DNA of 64,000 nucleotides from Anaerococcus sp. AGMB09787 (GTDB lineage: Bacteria > Bacillota > Clostridia > Tissierellales > Peptoniphilaceae): assembly GCF_022808955.1 (NCBI RefSeq), contig NZ_JAKZEY010000034.1, positions 44,799-108,798 on the forward strand, in the 5' to 3' direction. Within the stretch, counting starts at the first letter, position 1. Each line of letters opens with the position of its first letter. Under the pieces are notes generated by a model. It made no database searches. It saw nothing but the letters and a program-made list of their open reading frames with translations, and was not told where the DNA came from. Made by a program: the position numbers and the translations under genes. This document shows positions 9,648 to 17,446 of the stretch, piece after piece.

Positions 9648-9676
9648 ATTGTAGCACTTTCATAAACGGAAATCAA
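9648..9676 (-). promoter_or_regulatory. Promoter of the sialic acid operon
   Basis: Read leftwards, -35 TTGATT (9671-9676), a 17-bp spacer and -10 TACAAT (9648-9653). This is the best sigma-A match upstream of the binding-protein gene, leaving a leader of about 70 bases. The leader contains a tandem near-repeat (CTTGGAAAT / CTTGGAAT, 9606-9624) that could be part of an operator. Confidence 0.7.
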
Positions 9677-9734
9677 GTTGACACTTTAAAACGCTAAGTT
9701 TTCAATCAAAAGAAAAAAACCGATATAAATCAGG

Positions 9735-11123
9735 TCATCTTATCATCTCTTGGATTATTCTTATGCTATCCTTATAGGAATTTGTTTCTATATCAGGTTT
9801 GGTAGGATTTTCTTCGTTGAGCTTGCCCTCACTATCAAAGCCCAGAGTGTTGGTATAGGTAAAGACTATCCCTGAGTTTGGCAAGACTGAATTAATAAGT
9901 CCCAGTGTTATACCATCACCCTTGGTTTGCTCGCCCAAAAGGATGCCAGCATTGGAATTTTTCATAAAGTTGGTGAAGCCTTCTGCTGCCGAATATACTT
10001 GCTTATCCACTAGGATAAATATTTCTCCATCAAAACCATAGTCCCTATCGGACTTATCAGGGCTAATGGATATTATGTCCTTCATATAGAGGTCAAATCC
10101 TTCTATGTCCTTGGTATTTAAAATGTTTAGGGCAGAGGTATCCATATTTTCTAGCCTTTCTGCATTCAAGTTCTCATCTGCAAAGATAAGCTTTGCCTTA
10201 TCAGAGTCCTTAAAGAATAGACTGTTTGTAACTTTTTTTGGACTGGTTAAAAGCTTTGGTAGGAGGAAGTTTTGCCAATAGTCCTCGTTTCCTCCAGAAT
10301 TGCCCCTAATATCTATGATAAGGGCCTTATAGAGGTGCTTGTTTTTTAGAAAGTCCTTTAGGACCTTTAGGTCTTCACTATACTTAGATACTCCTGCCAT
10401 CTCTTTAATTTTAATAAGGCCAAGACCCTTACCGAGATCTTCAAAGCTTAGGTTACTAGGATCAGCCGTTTCAAAGATAGCCCTTCTCCTATAGAGGTCT
10501 ATGTTATCTTCATCAGATTGCTTGCCCTTTAGGTCATACCTATTCCTTACCACGCTTCGATTAAGGTTTAAAAATTCATAATATATGGATGGGGACTTGA
10601 AATTTTGGGCAAAGTAGTCTAAGGTATCCTTGACATAGGCCTTATCAGCTATCTTGGCATGGTCGCTTTTAAGGTCTCCCATAATCATTTTTAAAGTCTC
10701 GATAAATTCCTCATCGGTCTTAGCTTTTTTGACCATGTTTAAATACTTGTCATGAGATTTCAAAAAATCGATTTTGTTCCTTCTCTTGAGGACTTCAAAA
10801 AATGGGTAGTTTTCCTTAAGTTCCTTAAAGAGGACCTCAAAGTCTTCTACCATTTCATCCTTCGTTAGCTCTTTAGGTTTTTTGGGGTCAGGAAGTTCAA
10901 GTTTGAGGGGACTTTTTAGGCCTTGGTACCATTTTAAATACTCATCTACACTAAATTCTTCAATCTTATCTGGGTGAAATTTCCCATCTGTTAGAACTGT
11001 ACCCTCCCTCTCATAGGTAAACTGAGCTCTCCTTGCCATAAGCTGGTCAAACCTTCTAGGTACGCAGGCTGTTACAAAGCTTACAAGTAAGATAAGACTA
11101 AGAATTTTTGCTTTAGCCTTCAT
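9735..11123 (-). CDS. S41-family peptidase-like lipoprotein
   Basis: A 462-residue predicted surface lipoprotein: signal peptide to VTAC with acylated C20. The C-terminal half is an S41 (C-terminal processing peptidase-like) domain, with ALIIDIRGNSGG (267-278), the likely catalytic serine S378 in VYSAAEGF, and GEQTKGDG (397-404). No PDZ domain is evident. The N-terminal 220 residues are helical and charged. Its start overlaps the stop of the upstream small membrane protein gene by one base, so the two are probably co-translated. The natural substrate is not known; related proteins act on misfolded or exported proteins or on peptidoglycan-linked peptides. Confidence 0.85.
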   Translation of the reverse strand: MKAKAKILSLILLVSFVTACVPRRFDQLMARRAQFTYEREGTVLTDGKFHPDKIEEFSVDEYLKWYQGLKSPLKLELPDPKKPKELTKDEMVEDFEVLFKELKENYPFFEVLKRRNKIDFLKSHDKYLNMVKKAKTDEEFIETLKMIMGDLKSDHAKIADKAYVKDTLDYFAQNFKSPSIYYEFLNLNRSVVRNRYDLKGKQSDEDNIDLYRRRAIFETADPSNLSFEDLGKGLGLIKIKEMAGVSKYSEDLKVLKDFLKNKHLYKALIIDIRGNSGGNEDYWQNFLLPKLLTSPKKVTNSLFFKDSDKAKLIFADENLNAERLENMDTSALNILNTKDIEGFDLYMKDIISISPDKSDRDYGFDGEIFILVDKQVYSAAEGFTNFMKNSNAGILLGEQTKGDGITLGLINSVLPNSGIVFTYTNTLGFDSEGKLNEENPTKPDIETNSYKDSIRIIQEMIR

Positions 11124-11476
11124 TAGAGGCCTCCATTTAGGACTAGGTCCCTCTTGTAGAGGTCAAATAAGAGGGCAATGTTTCCTATAGGATTTACTAG
11201 AGAATAGATTCCTATAAAGACCATAATAAAGTAAAGTTTCTTGACCTCAGCTTTTCTGATTCCCCCTATGGAATAGGATCTTGCCCTAAATACTCCGAAG
11301 GAATAGAGGATAGCAAAGACCCCAAATACCACTTCAAAAATTTCCCTAAAATAAATGCCAAAGCCCAGCACACCAAGTCCTGCCAAAAACCGTATTATGG
11401 CGCTTATCCTATTTAATTTATTGTATTTTTTGATAATATTTCTAACCCTAGGGTTAGACCTTTCACTTTTTGCCAT
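11123..11476 (-). CDS. Small three-helix membrane protein of unknown function
   Basis: A 117-residue protein with a basic N-terminus (MAKSERSNPRVRNIIKKYNK) and three hydrophobic stretches, roughly residues 26-42, 48-64 and 82-105. I do not recognise a named family. It starts one base after the TsaD stop and its stop overlaps the S41 lipoprotein start by one base, so it belongs to the tsaE-tsaB-rimI-tsaD transcription unit. Nothing in the sequence shows an enzymatic motif. A role with the adjacent membrane-anchored peptidase is possible but only positional. Confidence 0.75.
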   Translation of the reverse strand: MAKSERSNPRVRNIIKKYNKLNRISAIIRFLAGLGVLGFGIYFREIFEVVFGVFAILYSFGVFRARSYSIGGIRKAEVKKLYFIMVFIGIYSLVNPIGNIALLFDLYKRDLVLNGGL

Positions 11477-11477
11477 A

Positions 11478-12488
11478 TCATAATTCCAAGTTTGGGTAAA
11501 CCTTCATAAATTTGCTGTCTGTATCACCATTTTTGTAATTTAGATAGCCTGCCATGGCCACCATAGCTGCATTGTCGGTACACAAGATAAGATCTGGATA
11601 ATAAAGCTCCATCCCCTCCTTATCAAGCTCTTCTTTAAGTCTCTCTCTAAGCCTAGAGTTTGCAGCGACTCCCCCACTTACGGCGAGGGTCTTAAGGCCT
11701 GTTTCCCTTAGGAGTTTCATAGACTTGGCTACCAAAACATCGACCACTGCCTCTTCAAAGCTTGCAGCAAGGTCAGCCTTATTTACCTCTATTCCCTTTT
11801 GCTCTTGGGTGTGGGCGTAGTTAATAACCGCTGTCTTTAGCCCTGAGAAGGAAAAGTCATAGGAATTCTTCTCGAGCATTACCCTAGGGAAGTCTATGGC
11901 TTCCTTATTGCCTTCCTTGGATAGCTTATCTATCTTTGGTCCACCTGGATAGCCAAGACCTATCTTTCTTGCGACCTTATCAAAGGATTCTCCTACCGCA
12001 TCATCCAAAGTCCTACCCACAACCTCATAGTCTGTGTAGGAGTTTACCTTACATAGATAGGTGTGGCCCCCTGATACAACCAAGGATATAAATGGAGGCT
12101 CTAACTCCTTGTGGGTTAGGTAATTAGCACAAATATGGCCTTGCATATGGTTTGCCCCAATCATTGGCTTATTTAGAGCGAGGGATAAGGCCTTACTGGC
12201 TGATATCCCTACCAAGAGTGATCCCATAAGACCAGGCCCCTTAGTTACTGATATAAGGTCTATATCTTCATAGGTCAAGCCCGCATCACTAAGGGCCTTA
12301 TCTATCAGAGGATTTATAGCCTCCAAGTGCTTCCTACTTGCAATCTCAGGTACCACTCCACCAAAGAGGGTATGGATATCTATCTGAGATGATATTAAAT
12401 TTACGAGAACTTCTCTATCATTTTTGAGAATAGCAACAGAGCTATCATCGCAACTTGTCTCTATTCCCAATGTATAAAAATCTGTCAT
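11478..12488 (-). CDS. tsaD: tRNA N6-threonylcarbamoyladenosine synthase subunit TsaD
   Basis: A 336-residue member of the Kae1/TsaD family. With TsaB and TsaE it transfers the threonylcarbamoyl group to A37 of ANN-decoding tRNAs. Visible motifs are GIETSCDDSSVAIL at the N-terminus, FGGVVPEIASRKHL, the metal-binding NHMQGH motif, SGGHTYL, and the GGVAANSRLR region with the TDNAAM motif near the C-terminus. The ATG overlaps the rimI stop by 4 bases (ATGA). All three dedicated subunits are present in this operon; TsaC/Sua5, the fourth factor, is not in the window. Confidence 0.97.
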   Translation of the reverse strand: MTDFYTLGIETSCDDSSVAILKNDREVLVNLISSQIDIHTLFGGVVPEIASRKHLEAINPLIDKALSDAGLTYEDIDLISVTKGPGLMGSLLVGISASKALSLALNKPMIGANHMQGHICANYLTHKELEPPFISLVVSGGHTYLCKVNSYTDYEVVGRTLDDAVGESFDKVARKIGLGYPGGPKIDKLSKEGNKEAIDFPRVMLEKNSYDFSFSGLKTAVINYAHTQEQKGIEVNKADLAASFEEAVVDVLVAKSMKLLRETGLKTLAVSGGVAANSRLRERLKEELDKEGMELYYPDLILCTDNAAMVAMAGYLNYKNGDTDSKFMKVYPNLEL

Positions 12489-12922
12489 TTAAGTATCCTT
12501 TTCATATTGTAGGCATCTTCTCCTAACTTTTGATAGTAATTCTTCCTGATGCCTACTCTTTCAAAACCGAATTTTTCATATAGGGCAAGGGCTCTTTTAT
12601 TTTTGGTAGAAACTTCTAGCCATATTTCGCTTGCCCCTTCTTTGACCGACTTATCTATTAGGTGGGATAATAATTCGCTTCCTACCCCCCTTTTCCTATA
12701 ATTTTTATCGACTGCTATAGTAAAGACCTCTACCAAATCTAGGACCTTGCTTGCTATGTAAAAGCCCAGTATCTCGCCCTTATCCTCGTAGACATAGTGG
12801 CTTAGTAGGCTATTTTGGGTAAGCTCCCTTATAAGTTGCTTCTTGCTCCAAGGCTCAAAAAAAGACTCATTTTCGATTTGGTAAACCCTGTCGGTATCAC
12901 TTATTTGCATCTTTCTTATCAT
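12485..12922 (-). CDS. rimI: Ribosomal-protein-alanine N-acetyltransferase RimI
   Basis: A 145-residue GNAT acetyltransferase. It shows YQIENESFFEPWS near the start, the acetyl-CoA loop VDKNYRKRGVGSELL, and EVSTKNKRALALYEKFGFERVGIRKNYY, all typical of RimI, which acetylates the N-terminus of a ribosomal protein. It sits between tsaB and tsaD as in many Firmicutes. Its first ATG overlaps the 3' end of tsaB by 26 bases, and an in-frame ATG four codons later (MQISDTD) is an alternative start. Confidence 0.93.
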   Translation of the reverse strand: MIRKMQISDTDRVYQIENESFFEPWSKKQLIRELTQNSLLSHYVYEDKGEILGFYIASKVLDLVEVFTIAVDKNYRKRGVGSELLSHLIDKSVKEGASEIWLEVSTKNKRALALYEKFGFERVGIRKNYYQKLGEDAYNMKRILK

Positions 12923-13580
12923 TTTCTATTAATTGCCTTTCAGCTTGACTTTTCCTAAGATAATTTGGTTTTATAGTATAGAGGTCTTCTCCTATTAGCT
13001 CACCTTCTAGGGCAATCTTTATTAAGGACCTCCCTATAGAATTGTTGAAATTTATGGGTAGAGAGATGGCTCTACCGAACCTATCCTCATACTTTTCATT
13101 CATAGTTCCTATAAGCTCAATGCTTCGACCAAGCTCATTTACCCTTCTTGAAAAATCATCTATGGTATAAAGGTCTTCTTTGATTAGCTCATTAAAGTCC
13201 TTGTCATAGGCTGCACCATAGACCCTATTGCCCCTGGCATCTATCATAGGGACCTTGACCCTATCTGATGAACTGTTGTTGGCTAGGGCAAGGAGGGTGC
13301 TTATAGGGATTAGGTCCTTCTTATAAACTTGGGCAAGGGTTTTTGCTATAGTCATCCCTATCCTAAGTCCTGTAAAAGACCCCGGCCCCTTGGCTATTAC
13401 AAATTTATCAATATCAGCTATCTCCATTCCCAAAAGCCCTAACAAGGTCTCGATCATAGGGACCATAGACTCGCTATGGGTCTTTTGTTGGTTGACATTA
13501 AAATCTCCTATAATCTCATTTTCATCTGCTATAGTTACAGTTGAAATCATAGTTGATGTATCAATTGCTAAAATGTTCAT
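12897..13580 (-). CDS. tsaB: tRNA threonylcarbamoyladenosine biosynthesis protein TsaB
   Basis: A 227-residue paralogue of TsaD that lacks catalysis but dimerises with it. It begins MNILAIDTSTMISTVTIADE, followed by KTHSESMVPMIETLL and KGPGSFTGLRIGM, the family signatures. The C-terminus (YTIKPNYLRKSQAERQ) is the usual TsaB end. The start overlaps tsaE by 20 bases and the stop overlaps rimI, so the four genes are tightly coupled. The C-terminal KDANK tail is coded within the rimI overlap. Confidence 0.95.
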   Translation of the reverse strand: MNILAIDTSTMISTVTIADENEIIGDFNVNQQKTHSESMVPMIETLLGLLGMEIADIDKFVIAKGPGSFTGLRIGMTIAKTLAQVYKKDLIPISTLLALANNSSSDRVKVPMIDARGNRVYGAAYDKDFNELIKEDLYTIDDFSRRVNELGRSIELIGTMNEKYEDRFGRAISLPINFNNSIGRSLIKIALEGELIGEDLYTIKPNYLRKSQAERQLIENDKKDANK

Positions 13581-14007
13581 TTATTTCCCTTCCTCGTTGG
13601 CTCTCATCTGATATTGTAAGCTCTCTAGTATTTTCGTCTATTTTTTCTATATTTATATCAATCATACCATCTGGCAAGTAGTCTTTGGCATTTACAGACC
13701 ATTCTATAAAGCTAATGGCATCAGTCGGATAAAAATACTCTTCAAAGTCTATATCCAATATATCATCCGGATCATCTAGCCTATAGAGGTCTAAGTGGTA
13801 AATCTTCTTATCTCCCTCGTAGATATTAACCAAGGCAAAGGTAGGTGATGATGAATCATCTATGCCGAGCTCTTTTGCTATAAGAGAAGTTAGGGTGGTC
13901 TTGCCTGCTCCCATTTCTCCAATTAAATTAACAACATCTCCCTCAACTAAGAGAGCTGATAAGTCATGAGCAAAGGACTCAAGTTCTTCTAAATTCTTAA
14001 TTTCCAT
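13561..14007 (-). CDS. tsaE: tRNA threonylcarbamoyladenosine biosynthesis ATPase TsaE
   Basis: A 148-residue P-loop ATPase required for turnover of the t6A complex. Walker A GEMGAGKTT is at residues 30-38. SSPTFALVNIYEGDKKIYHLDLYRL and EYFYPTDAISFIEWSVNA are the characteristic TsaE blocks. It is the first gene of the t6A cluster, with AAGGAG (14014-14019) before the ATG and a TATAAT promoter element at 14025-14030. Confidence 0.96.
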   Translation of the reverse strand: MEIKNLEELESFAHDLSALLVEGDVVNLIGEMGAGKTTLTSLIAKELGIDDSSSPTFALVNIYEGDKKIYHLDLYRLDDPDDILDIDFEEYFYPTDAISFIEWSVNAKDYLPDGMIDINIEKIDENTRELTISDESQRGREINEHFSN

Positions 14008-14024
14008 AAATAACTCCTTATACT

Positions 14025-14030
14025 ATTATA
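14025..14030 (-). promoter_or_regulatory. -10 element of the tsaE-tsaB-rimI-tsaD operon
   Basis: Read leftwards, TATAAT stands 17 bases before the tsaE start codon, followed by AAGGAG. A convincing -35 is not present; TTTTTC about 18 bases upstream is the best candidate and belongs to the ribU terminator U-run. Transcription of tsaE would start immediately after the ribU terminator. Confidence 0.5.
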
Positions 14031-14049
14031 CTCCAAAGGATATAAATAG

Positions 14050-14074
14050 AAAAAGTCCCACCATGAGGCAGGAC
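14050..14074 (-). terminator. Terminator of ribU
   Basis: Read leftwards, an 8-bp stem (14055-14062 with 14067-14074, two G-U pairs) with a TCAT loop is followed by five U residues. It separates ribU from the t6A operon. Confidence 0.8.
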
Positions 14075-14084
14075 CTATAGTTTC

Positions 14085-14678
14085 TTATTTTTTAAGTAAG
14101 GGTGATACCCTCTTGTAGAGGAAGTAGGTTACGAGAGATGCCACAGAGCCCTTAATTATATTAAAAGGAGCTACTGATAGGAGCATCAAGGTAAAGTATG
14201 AGCTTACAAGGCCATTTCCCCCTTGGGTCATCTCTACAAAGGCCATCATATCAAGTTTCATAGCCTTACCATAGGCTGGAAATACTACAAAGGCGTTTGA
14301 TAGGGTTGCTATTACCGTCATAGCCAAGACTCCTAGGACTAGGGCCACTATAGCATTTTTCTTATTCCTTCTCTTCCTATAAACACTAGCTGCTACAAAA
14401 ACAAAGGTAGCACCTACTATAAAGTTTGATAGCTCCCCAACTCCTGCTGTTGTGGTCTTGGTTAGGTTTAGGACATTCTTAATTAATTGAACGATGACCC
14501 CCACAAGAGGACCTCCTGCAAAGCCACCAAGTAGAGCAGGCACATCGGCTAGGTCTACCTTCATGAAGGGTGGTGCTATAGGGATAGGTAGTTGGATAAA
14601 CATAAGCACATAGGATATGGCTGACAAGATACCTATTTTAACAATAGAGTTCAAAGAAAATATTTTATTTTTATTCAC
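14085..14678 (-). CDS. ribU: ECF transporter S component, riboflavin-specific RibU
   Basis: A membrane protein of about 197 residues with six hydrophobic segments, including the RibU-like block FIQLPIPIAPPFMKVDLADVPALLGGFAGGPLVG. It captures riboflavin and works with a shared EcfAA'T module that is not in this window. I choose the GTG at 14678 because AAAGGAGG lies 5 bases upstream; a longer reading frame back to 14750 would translate the riboswitch terminator and is not real. The FMN riboswitch upstream (14738-14856) confirms the flavin substrate. Confidence 0.93.
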   Translation of the reverse strand: MNKNKIFSLNSIVKIGILSAISYVLMFIQLPIPIAPPFMKVDLADVPALLGGFAGGPLVGVIVQLIKNVLNLTKTTTAGVGELSNFIVGATFVFVAASVYRKRRNKKNAIVALVLGVLAMTVIATLSNAFVVFPAYGKAMKLDMMAFVEMTQGGNGLVSSYFTLMLLSVAPFNIIKGSVASLVTYFLYKRVSPLLKK

Positions 14679-14690
14679 AATTCCTCCTTT

Positions 14691-14730
14691 TAGGGCAAGA
14701 AAAAAAAGCCCTAGTTCAGGGCAACAAAAA
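14691..14730 (-). terminator. Riboswitch-controlled attenuator terminator of ribU
   Basis: Read leftwards, GCCCT-GAACT-AGGGC followed by eight U residues (about 14700-14722) forms a compact intrinsic terminator between the FMN aptamer and the ribU ribosome site. Just after the U-run a second GCCCTA (14691-14696) could pair with the same TAGGGC, giving an alternative 6-bp hairpin around the U-run. Confidence 0.75.
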
Positions 14731-14737
14731 AGATTCA

Positions 14738-14856
14738 TTTCTTCTTCCATCCAGACTATACTGTCGGTATCAGAATTTCACTGATTCAGTTCACAGAACT
14801 CGCGGACTTTACCGCCGGTCAAGGAATCTCACCTCACCCTGAAGACGATCCTTAGA
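14738..14856 (-). promoter_or_regulatory. FMN riboswitch (RFN element)
   Basis: On the minus strand the leader contains the conserved blocks of the FMN aptamer in order: GGATCGTCTTCAGGGTG, GATTCCTTGACCGGCGGTA, AAGTCCGCGAG, ACCGACAGTATAGTC and TGGATGGAAGAAG. It is followed by an intrinsic terminator and then ribU, so binding of FMN is expected to stop transcription before the transporter gene. Confidence 0.97.
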
Positions 14857-14885
14857 TCATTATAATTTATTTTATTTATAGGTAC

Positions 14886-14914
14886 ATATTACCACAAAGT
14901 TTCTAAATAAGCAA
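14886..14914 (-). promoter_or_regulatory. Promoter of the riboswitch-ribU transcript, with 13-bp direct repeats
   Basis: Read leftwards, -35 TTGCTT (14909-14914), 17-bp spacer, and extended -10 TGG-TAATAT (14886-14891). A 13-bp direct repeat, CAAAGTTTCTAAA on the plus strand, occurs at 14895-14907 and 14912-14924, flanking and overlapping the -35 region and the stop codon of the upstream regulator gene. Confidence 0.6.
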
Positions 14915-14919
14915 AGTTT

Positions 14920-15582
14920 CTAAAGAATGTTCTCACATTTGTCTATTACCCACTTGTAGCCCTGTCTACTTACAGTCCTTATTGGGTTAATATCTGCCTT
15001 CTTAAATTCATTTCTAATTTTTCTTATATATTCTCTAACAGACCTCGCCGTAGTCTTTATCCCCCTATCAGCCATTTCATTAGCTATATAGTCCTTAGAT
15101 AAGACTTCTCCCATATGCTCTATTAGTATAGCACAAACTTCAATTTCACTTGTAGTAAGATCCAATATATTATTTCCTATCCTAAAGACCCCATTATCCT
15201 TATCCAAGGTACAAAAGCCTAGGCTTATTATATTGGCAGACCTTAGTTCATTGACCTTCCTTATGATTTTGTTTGTAAACTCCTCTCTGGTGTAGGAATG
15301 GATTACAAATTCTTCATCATCTATGTCAGCCTCGAAGGGGTTTTTCTTGTATTCTTGGGTTAGATAGATTACTGGAATCTTGCTTTGTTGTTTGATAAAT
15401 TGTATGACTTGCAAGCACATATTGTGGCTCATATCCACAAGGATCAAGTCATACTTGGTAAGGTCTGAAAATATAAGTTCATCTATAGAATCTATCTTAT
15501 CAACTACTACTTCCTTCTTGTCAAAACGAGTGTTTATTAGAGAGGATACTCCATTTTCATTTTCTACTGATGCTATTCTCAA
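14920..15582 (-). CDS. Orphan OmpR/PhoB-type response regulator with atypical receiver
   Basis: About 220 residues. The N-terminal 115 residues have a receiver-like pattern with D50 (ILVDMS) at the phosphorylation position. The usual acidic pair is replaced (SVENENG) and no clear lysine follows VIYLTQ, so phosphorylation may not occur. Residues about 125-218 are a Trans_reg_C winged helix (LDLTTSEIEVCAILIEHMGEVLSKDYI, VREYIRKIRNEF, TVSRQGYKWVI). The TTG at 15582 is preferred because GAGGG lies before it; the GTG three codons earlier overlaps that ribosome site. No histidine kinase is adjacent. Targets are unknown. Confidence 0.82.
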   Translation of the reverse strand: MRIASVENENGVSSLINTRFDKKEVVVDKIDSIDELIFSDLTKYDLILVDMSHNMCLQVIQFIKQQSKIPVIYLTQEYKKNPFEADIDDEEFVIHSYTREEFTNKIIRKVNELRSANIISLGFCTLDKDNGVFRIGNNILDLTTSEIEVCAILIEHMGEVLSKDYIANEMADRGIKTTARSVREYIRKIRNEFKKADINPIRTVSRQGYKWVIDKCENIL

Positions 15583-15663
15583 TATAATCACCCTCTTTAA
15601 AACATAATTTTATTTTTATTGCAAGTAAAACTAAAAATAACTTGTCTTTTAAATTGAAAATAA

Positions 15664-15686
15664 GGGGGACCCTTACTAGGCCCCCT
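15664..15686 (-). terminator. Terminator after gpmA
   Basis: Read leftwards, a GGGGG/CCCCC stem (15681-15685 with 15664-15668) with a 12-base loop, followed by TTATTTTC. It ends the carD-to-gpmA operon. Confidence 0.75.
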
Positions 15687-15700
15687 ATCTACCTATAAAT

Positions 15701-16387
15701 TTATAGGTAATATTTTTCAACTACATTTAGTTCATCATCTAGTTCATAAACCAAAGGTTGACCTGTTGGAATTTCTAGGTCCATGATATCATCATCTGAA
15801 ATTTTCTCTAGGTGTTTAGCTAAGGCTCTTAGGCTGTTACCATGAGCTGCTACTAGGACTGTTTCTCCCCTTAGTAGTTCTGGAGCAATGCTATCAAAAT
15901 AGTATGGCAATACTCTCTCTAGGGTAACTTTTAGGTTTTCTGCCTTAGGAATTACATCTACTGGTAGTGACTTGTAGATGTCTAGTTGGCTTTGTTCTTT
16001 GATTTCTTCTTCGCTTAGTTCTGGAGGTAGGGTATCATAAGATCTTCTCCAGATATGAACTTGGTCATCTCCGTATTTTTCTGCTGTTTCTGCCTTGTTT
16101 AGTCCTTGAAGGCCCCCGTAGTGTCTTTCATTTAGTCTGTAAGTTTTTTCAACTGGAACATACATTTGGTCAGAATATTCTAGGGCATAGTTACAAGTTT
16201 TGATAGCTCTTTTTAGAATTGATGTGTGAGCATGGTCAAATTTGATGCCTGCTTCCTTGATCTTTCTACCAGCTTCTTTTGCTTCTTCTTCACCTTTTTC
16301 GCTAAGGTCAACATCTACCCAACCTGTAAATTTGTTGGCAAGGTTCCATTCACTTTGTCCATGTCTTACTAGAACTAGTTTTTTCAT
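15701..16387 (-). CDS. gpmA: 2,3-bisphosphoglycerate-dependent phosphoglycerate mutase
   Basis: A 228-residue histidine phosphatase-superfamily enzyme that interconverts 3- and 2-phosphoglycerate in glycolysis. The catalytic motif [18 protein letters not shown] is at residues 5-22, with the phosphohistidine H9. [21 protein letters not shown] and [15 protein letters not shown] complete the active site. The length is normal. It starts two bases after the mreB stop as the last gene of the operon and is followed by a terminator. Confidence 0.97.
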   Translation of the reverse strand: MKKLVLVRHGQSEWNLANKFTGWVDVDLSEKGEEEAKEAGRKIKEAGIKFDHAHTSILKRAIKTCNYALEYSDQMYVPVEKTYRLNERHYGGLQGLNKAETAEKYGDDQVHIWRRSYDTLPPELSEEEIKEQSQLDIYKSLPVDVIPKAENLKVTLERVLPYYFDSIAPELLRGETVLVAAHGNSLRALAKHLEKISDDDIMDLEIPTGQPLVYELDDELNVVEKYYL

Positions 16388-16388
16388 C

Positions 16389-17438
16389 CTATCTTCTCCT
16401 TAATTTTTCTTTTGTTTCCATTTCTTTTTGCTTATCTTTTATAGCTTCATTGCGTTCTTCATCTAGCGAATCAATCCAGTTTAGTGCCTTCGCTGTTCCT
16501 ATTATAACACATTCTGAAGGATTTTCAGAGATTTCTACATCAATTTTTAATTTTTCTTTTATTCTCTTAGCAAGTCCCAGTGTTAGGGCTCCACCACCTG
16601 TTAGAATGGCTGGCCTTTCATAAATATCTGATACTAGCTCTGGTGCGGTTACCTCTATGACTTCTTCTATAGATGAAATTATGAGGTCTATATTTTCCCT
16701 TATGGCTTCAAAAACTTCCCCTATAGGAAGGTAGATTTTTTGAGCTAGGCCGTTGGTTATAGACCTACCTGTAACTTCTATTGATCCTTCACTACTCCCT
16801 GAACTTGCTGCGATTTTTATATCTTCAGCCTTTATTTCTCCAATAAGGATGCCATATCTTTGTCTAAGGAAGTCCTTGATGGCTCTATCAAAGATTAGTC
16901 CCCCTACAGGAATTGATGAGCTGGTTATAATTTGTCCCATAGATATGACTGCTATATCTGTGGTGCCTCCACCTACATCTATTACTAGACTTCCTAGGGG
17001 ATCTGCTATATCTACTCCAGCTCCTATCGCACTAGCAAGGCCCTCTTCTATAAGGTAAGTCCTGTGGGCTCCGGCATTATCGCTTGCTTGGAGGAGGGCT
17101 CTTTTTTCTACCTGGGATGATCTTGAAGGGGCGCAGATTAAAAGGTCTGGCTTTAGGAGACTCTTGTTTGTAGCCTTCTCTAAGAAGTACTTTAGCATCC
17201 TCTCTGTTGCTTCAAAGTCTGCTATGACTCCATCCTTTAGGGGCATTACGGTTTTAACATTGCCTGCTGACCTTCCCACTATCTTTTTCGCTTCATTACC
17301 TACTGCAAGAATATCTCCTGTAAGCTCGTCAAGTGCTATAACTGACGGTTCTTCTACTACAATCCCCTTGTTGTTTACATAGATTAAAACTGATGATGTT
17401 CCTAAATCTATTGCTATAGCTCTTCTTAGTCTTGCCAT
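16389..17438 (-). CDS. mreB: Rod-shape determining actin homologue MreB/Mbl
   Basis: A 349-residue bacterial actin. The phosphate-1 loop is [14 protein letters not shown] near the N-terminus, the connecting segment [19 protein letters not shown] follows, then phosphate-2 [15 protein letters not shown] and the adenosine motif [13 protein letters not shown]. It directs cell-wall synthesis along the membrane. The last 25 residues ([19 protein letters not shown]...) are a highly charged tail longer than in Bacillus MreB. Whether this is MreB, Mbl or MreBH cannot be settled here; no mreC or mreD follows. Its presence in a lineage with many cocci is worth noting. Confidence 0.92.
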   Translation of the reverse strand: MARLRRAIAIDLGTSSVLIYVNNKGIVVEEPSVIALDELTGDILAVGNEAKKIVGRSAGNVKTVMPLKDGVIADFEATERMLKYFLEKATNKSLLKPDLLICAPSRSSQVEKRALLQASDNAGAHRTYLIEEGLASAIGAGVDIADPLGSLVIDVGGGTTDIAVISMGQIITSSSIPVGGLIFDRAIKDFLRQRYGILIGEIKAEDIKIAASSGSSEGSIEVTGRSITNGLAQKIYLPIGEVFEAIRENIDLIISSIEEVIEVTAPELVSDIYERPAILTGGGALTLGLAKRIKEKLKIDVEISENPSECVIIGTAKALNWIDSLDEERNEAIKDKQKEMETKEKLRRR

Positions 17439-17446
17439 TTTTGCTC

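Noticed and set aside
14679..14750. N-terminal extension of ribU (MEEEMNLFCCPELG...)
   Set aside because: It translates the riboswitch attenuator and U-run; the GTG at 14678 has a proper AAAGGAGG.
16389..17438. DnaK/Hsp70-type ATPase as alternative to MreB
   Set aside because: The length, the phosphate loops and the absence of a substrate-binding domain fit MreB/Mbl.
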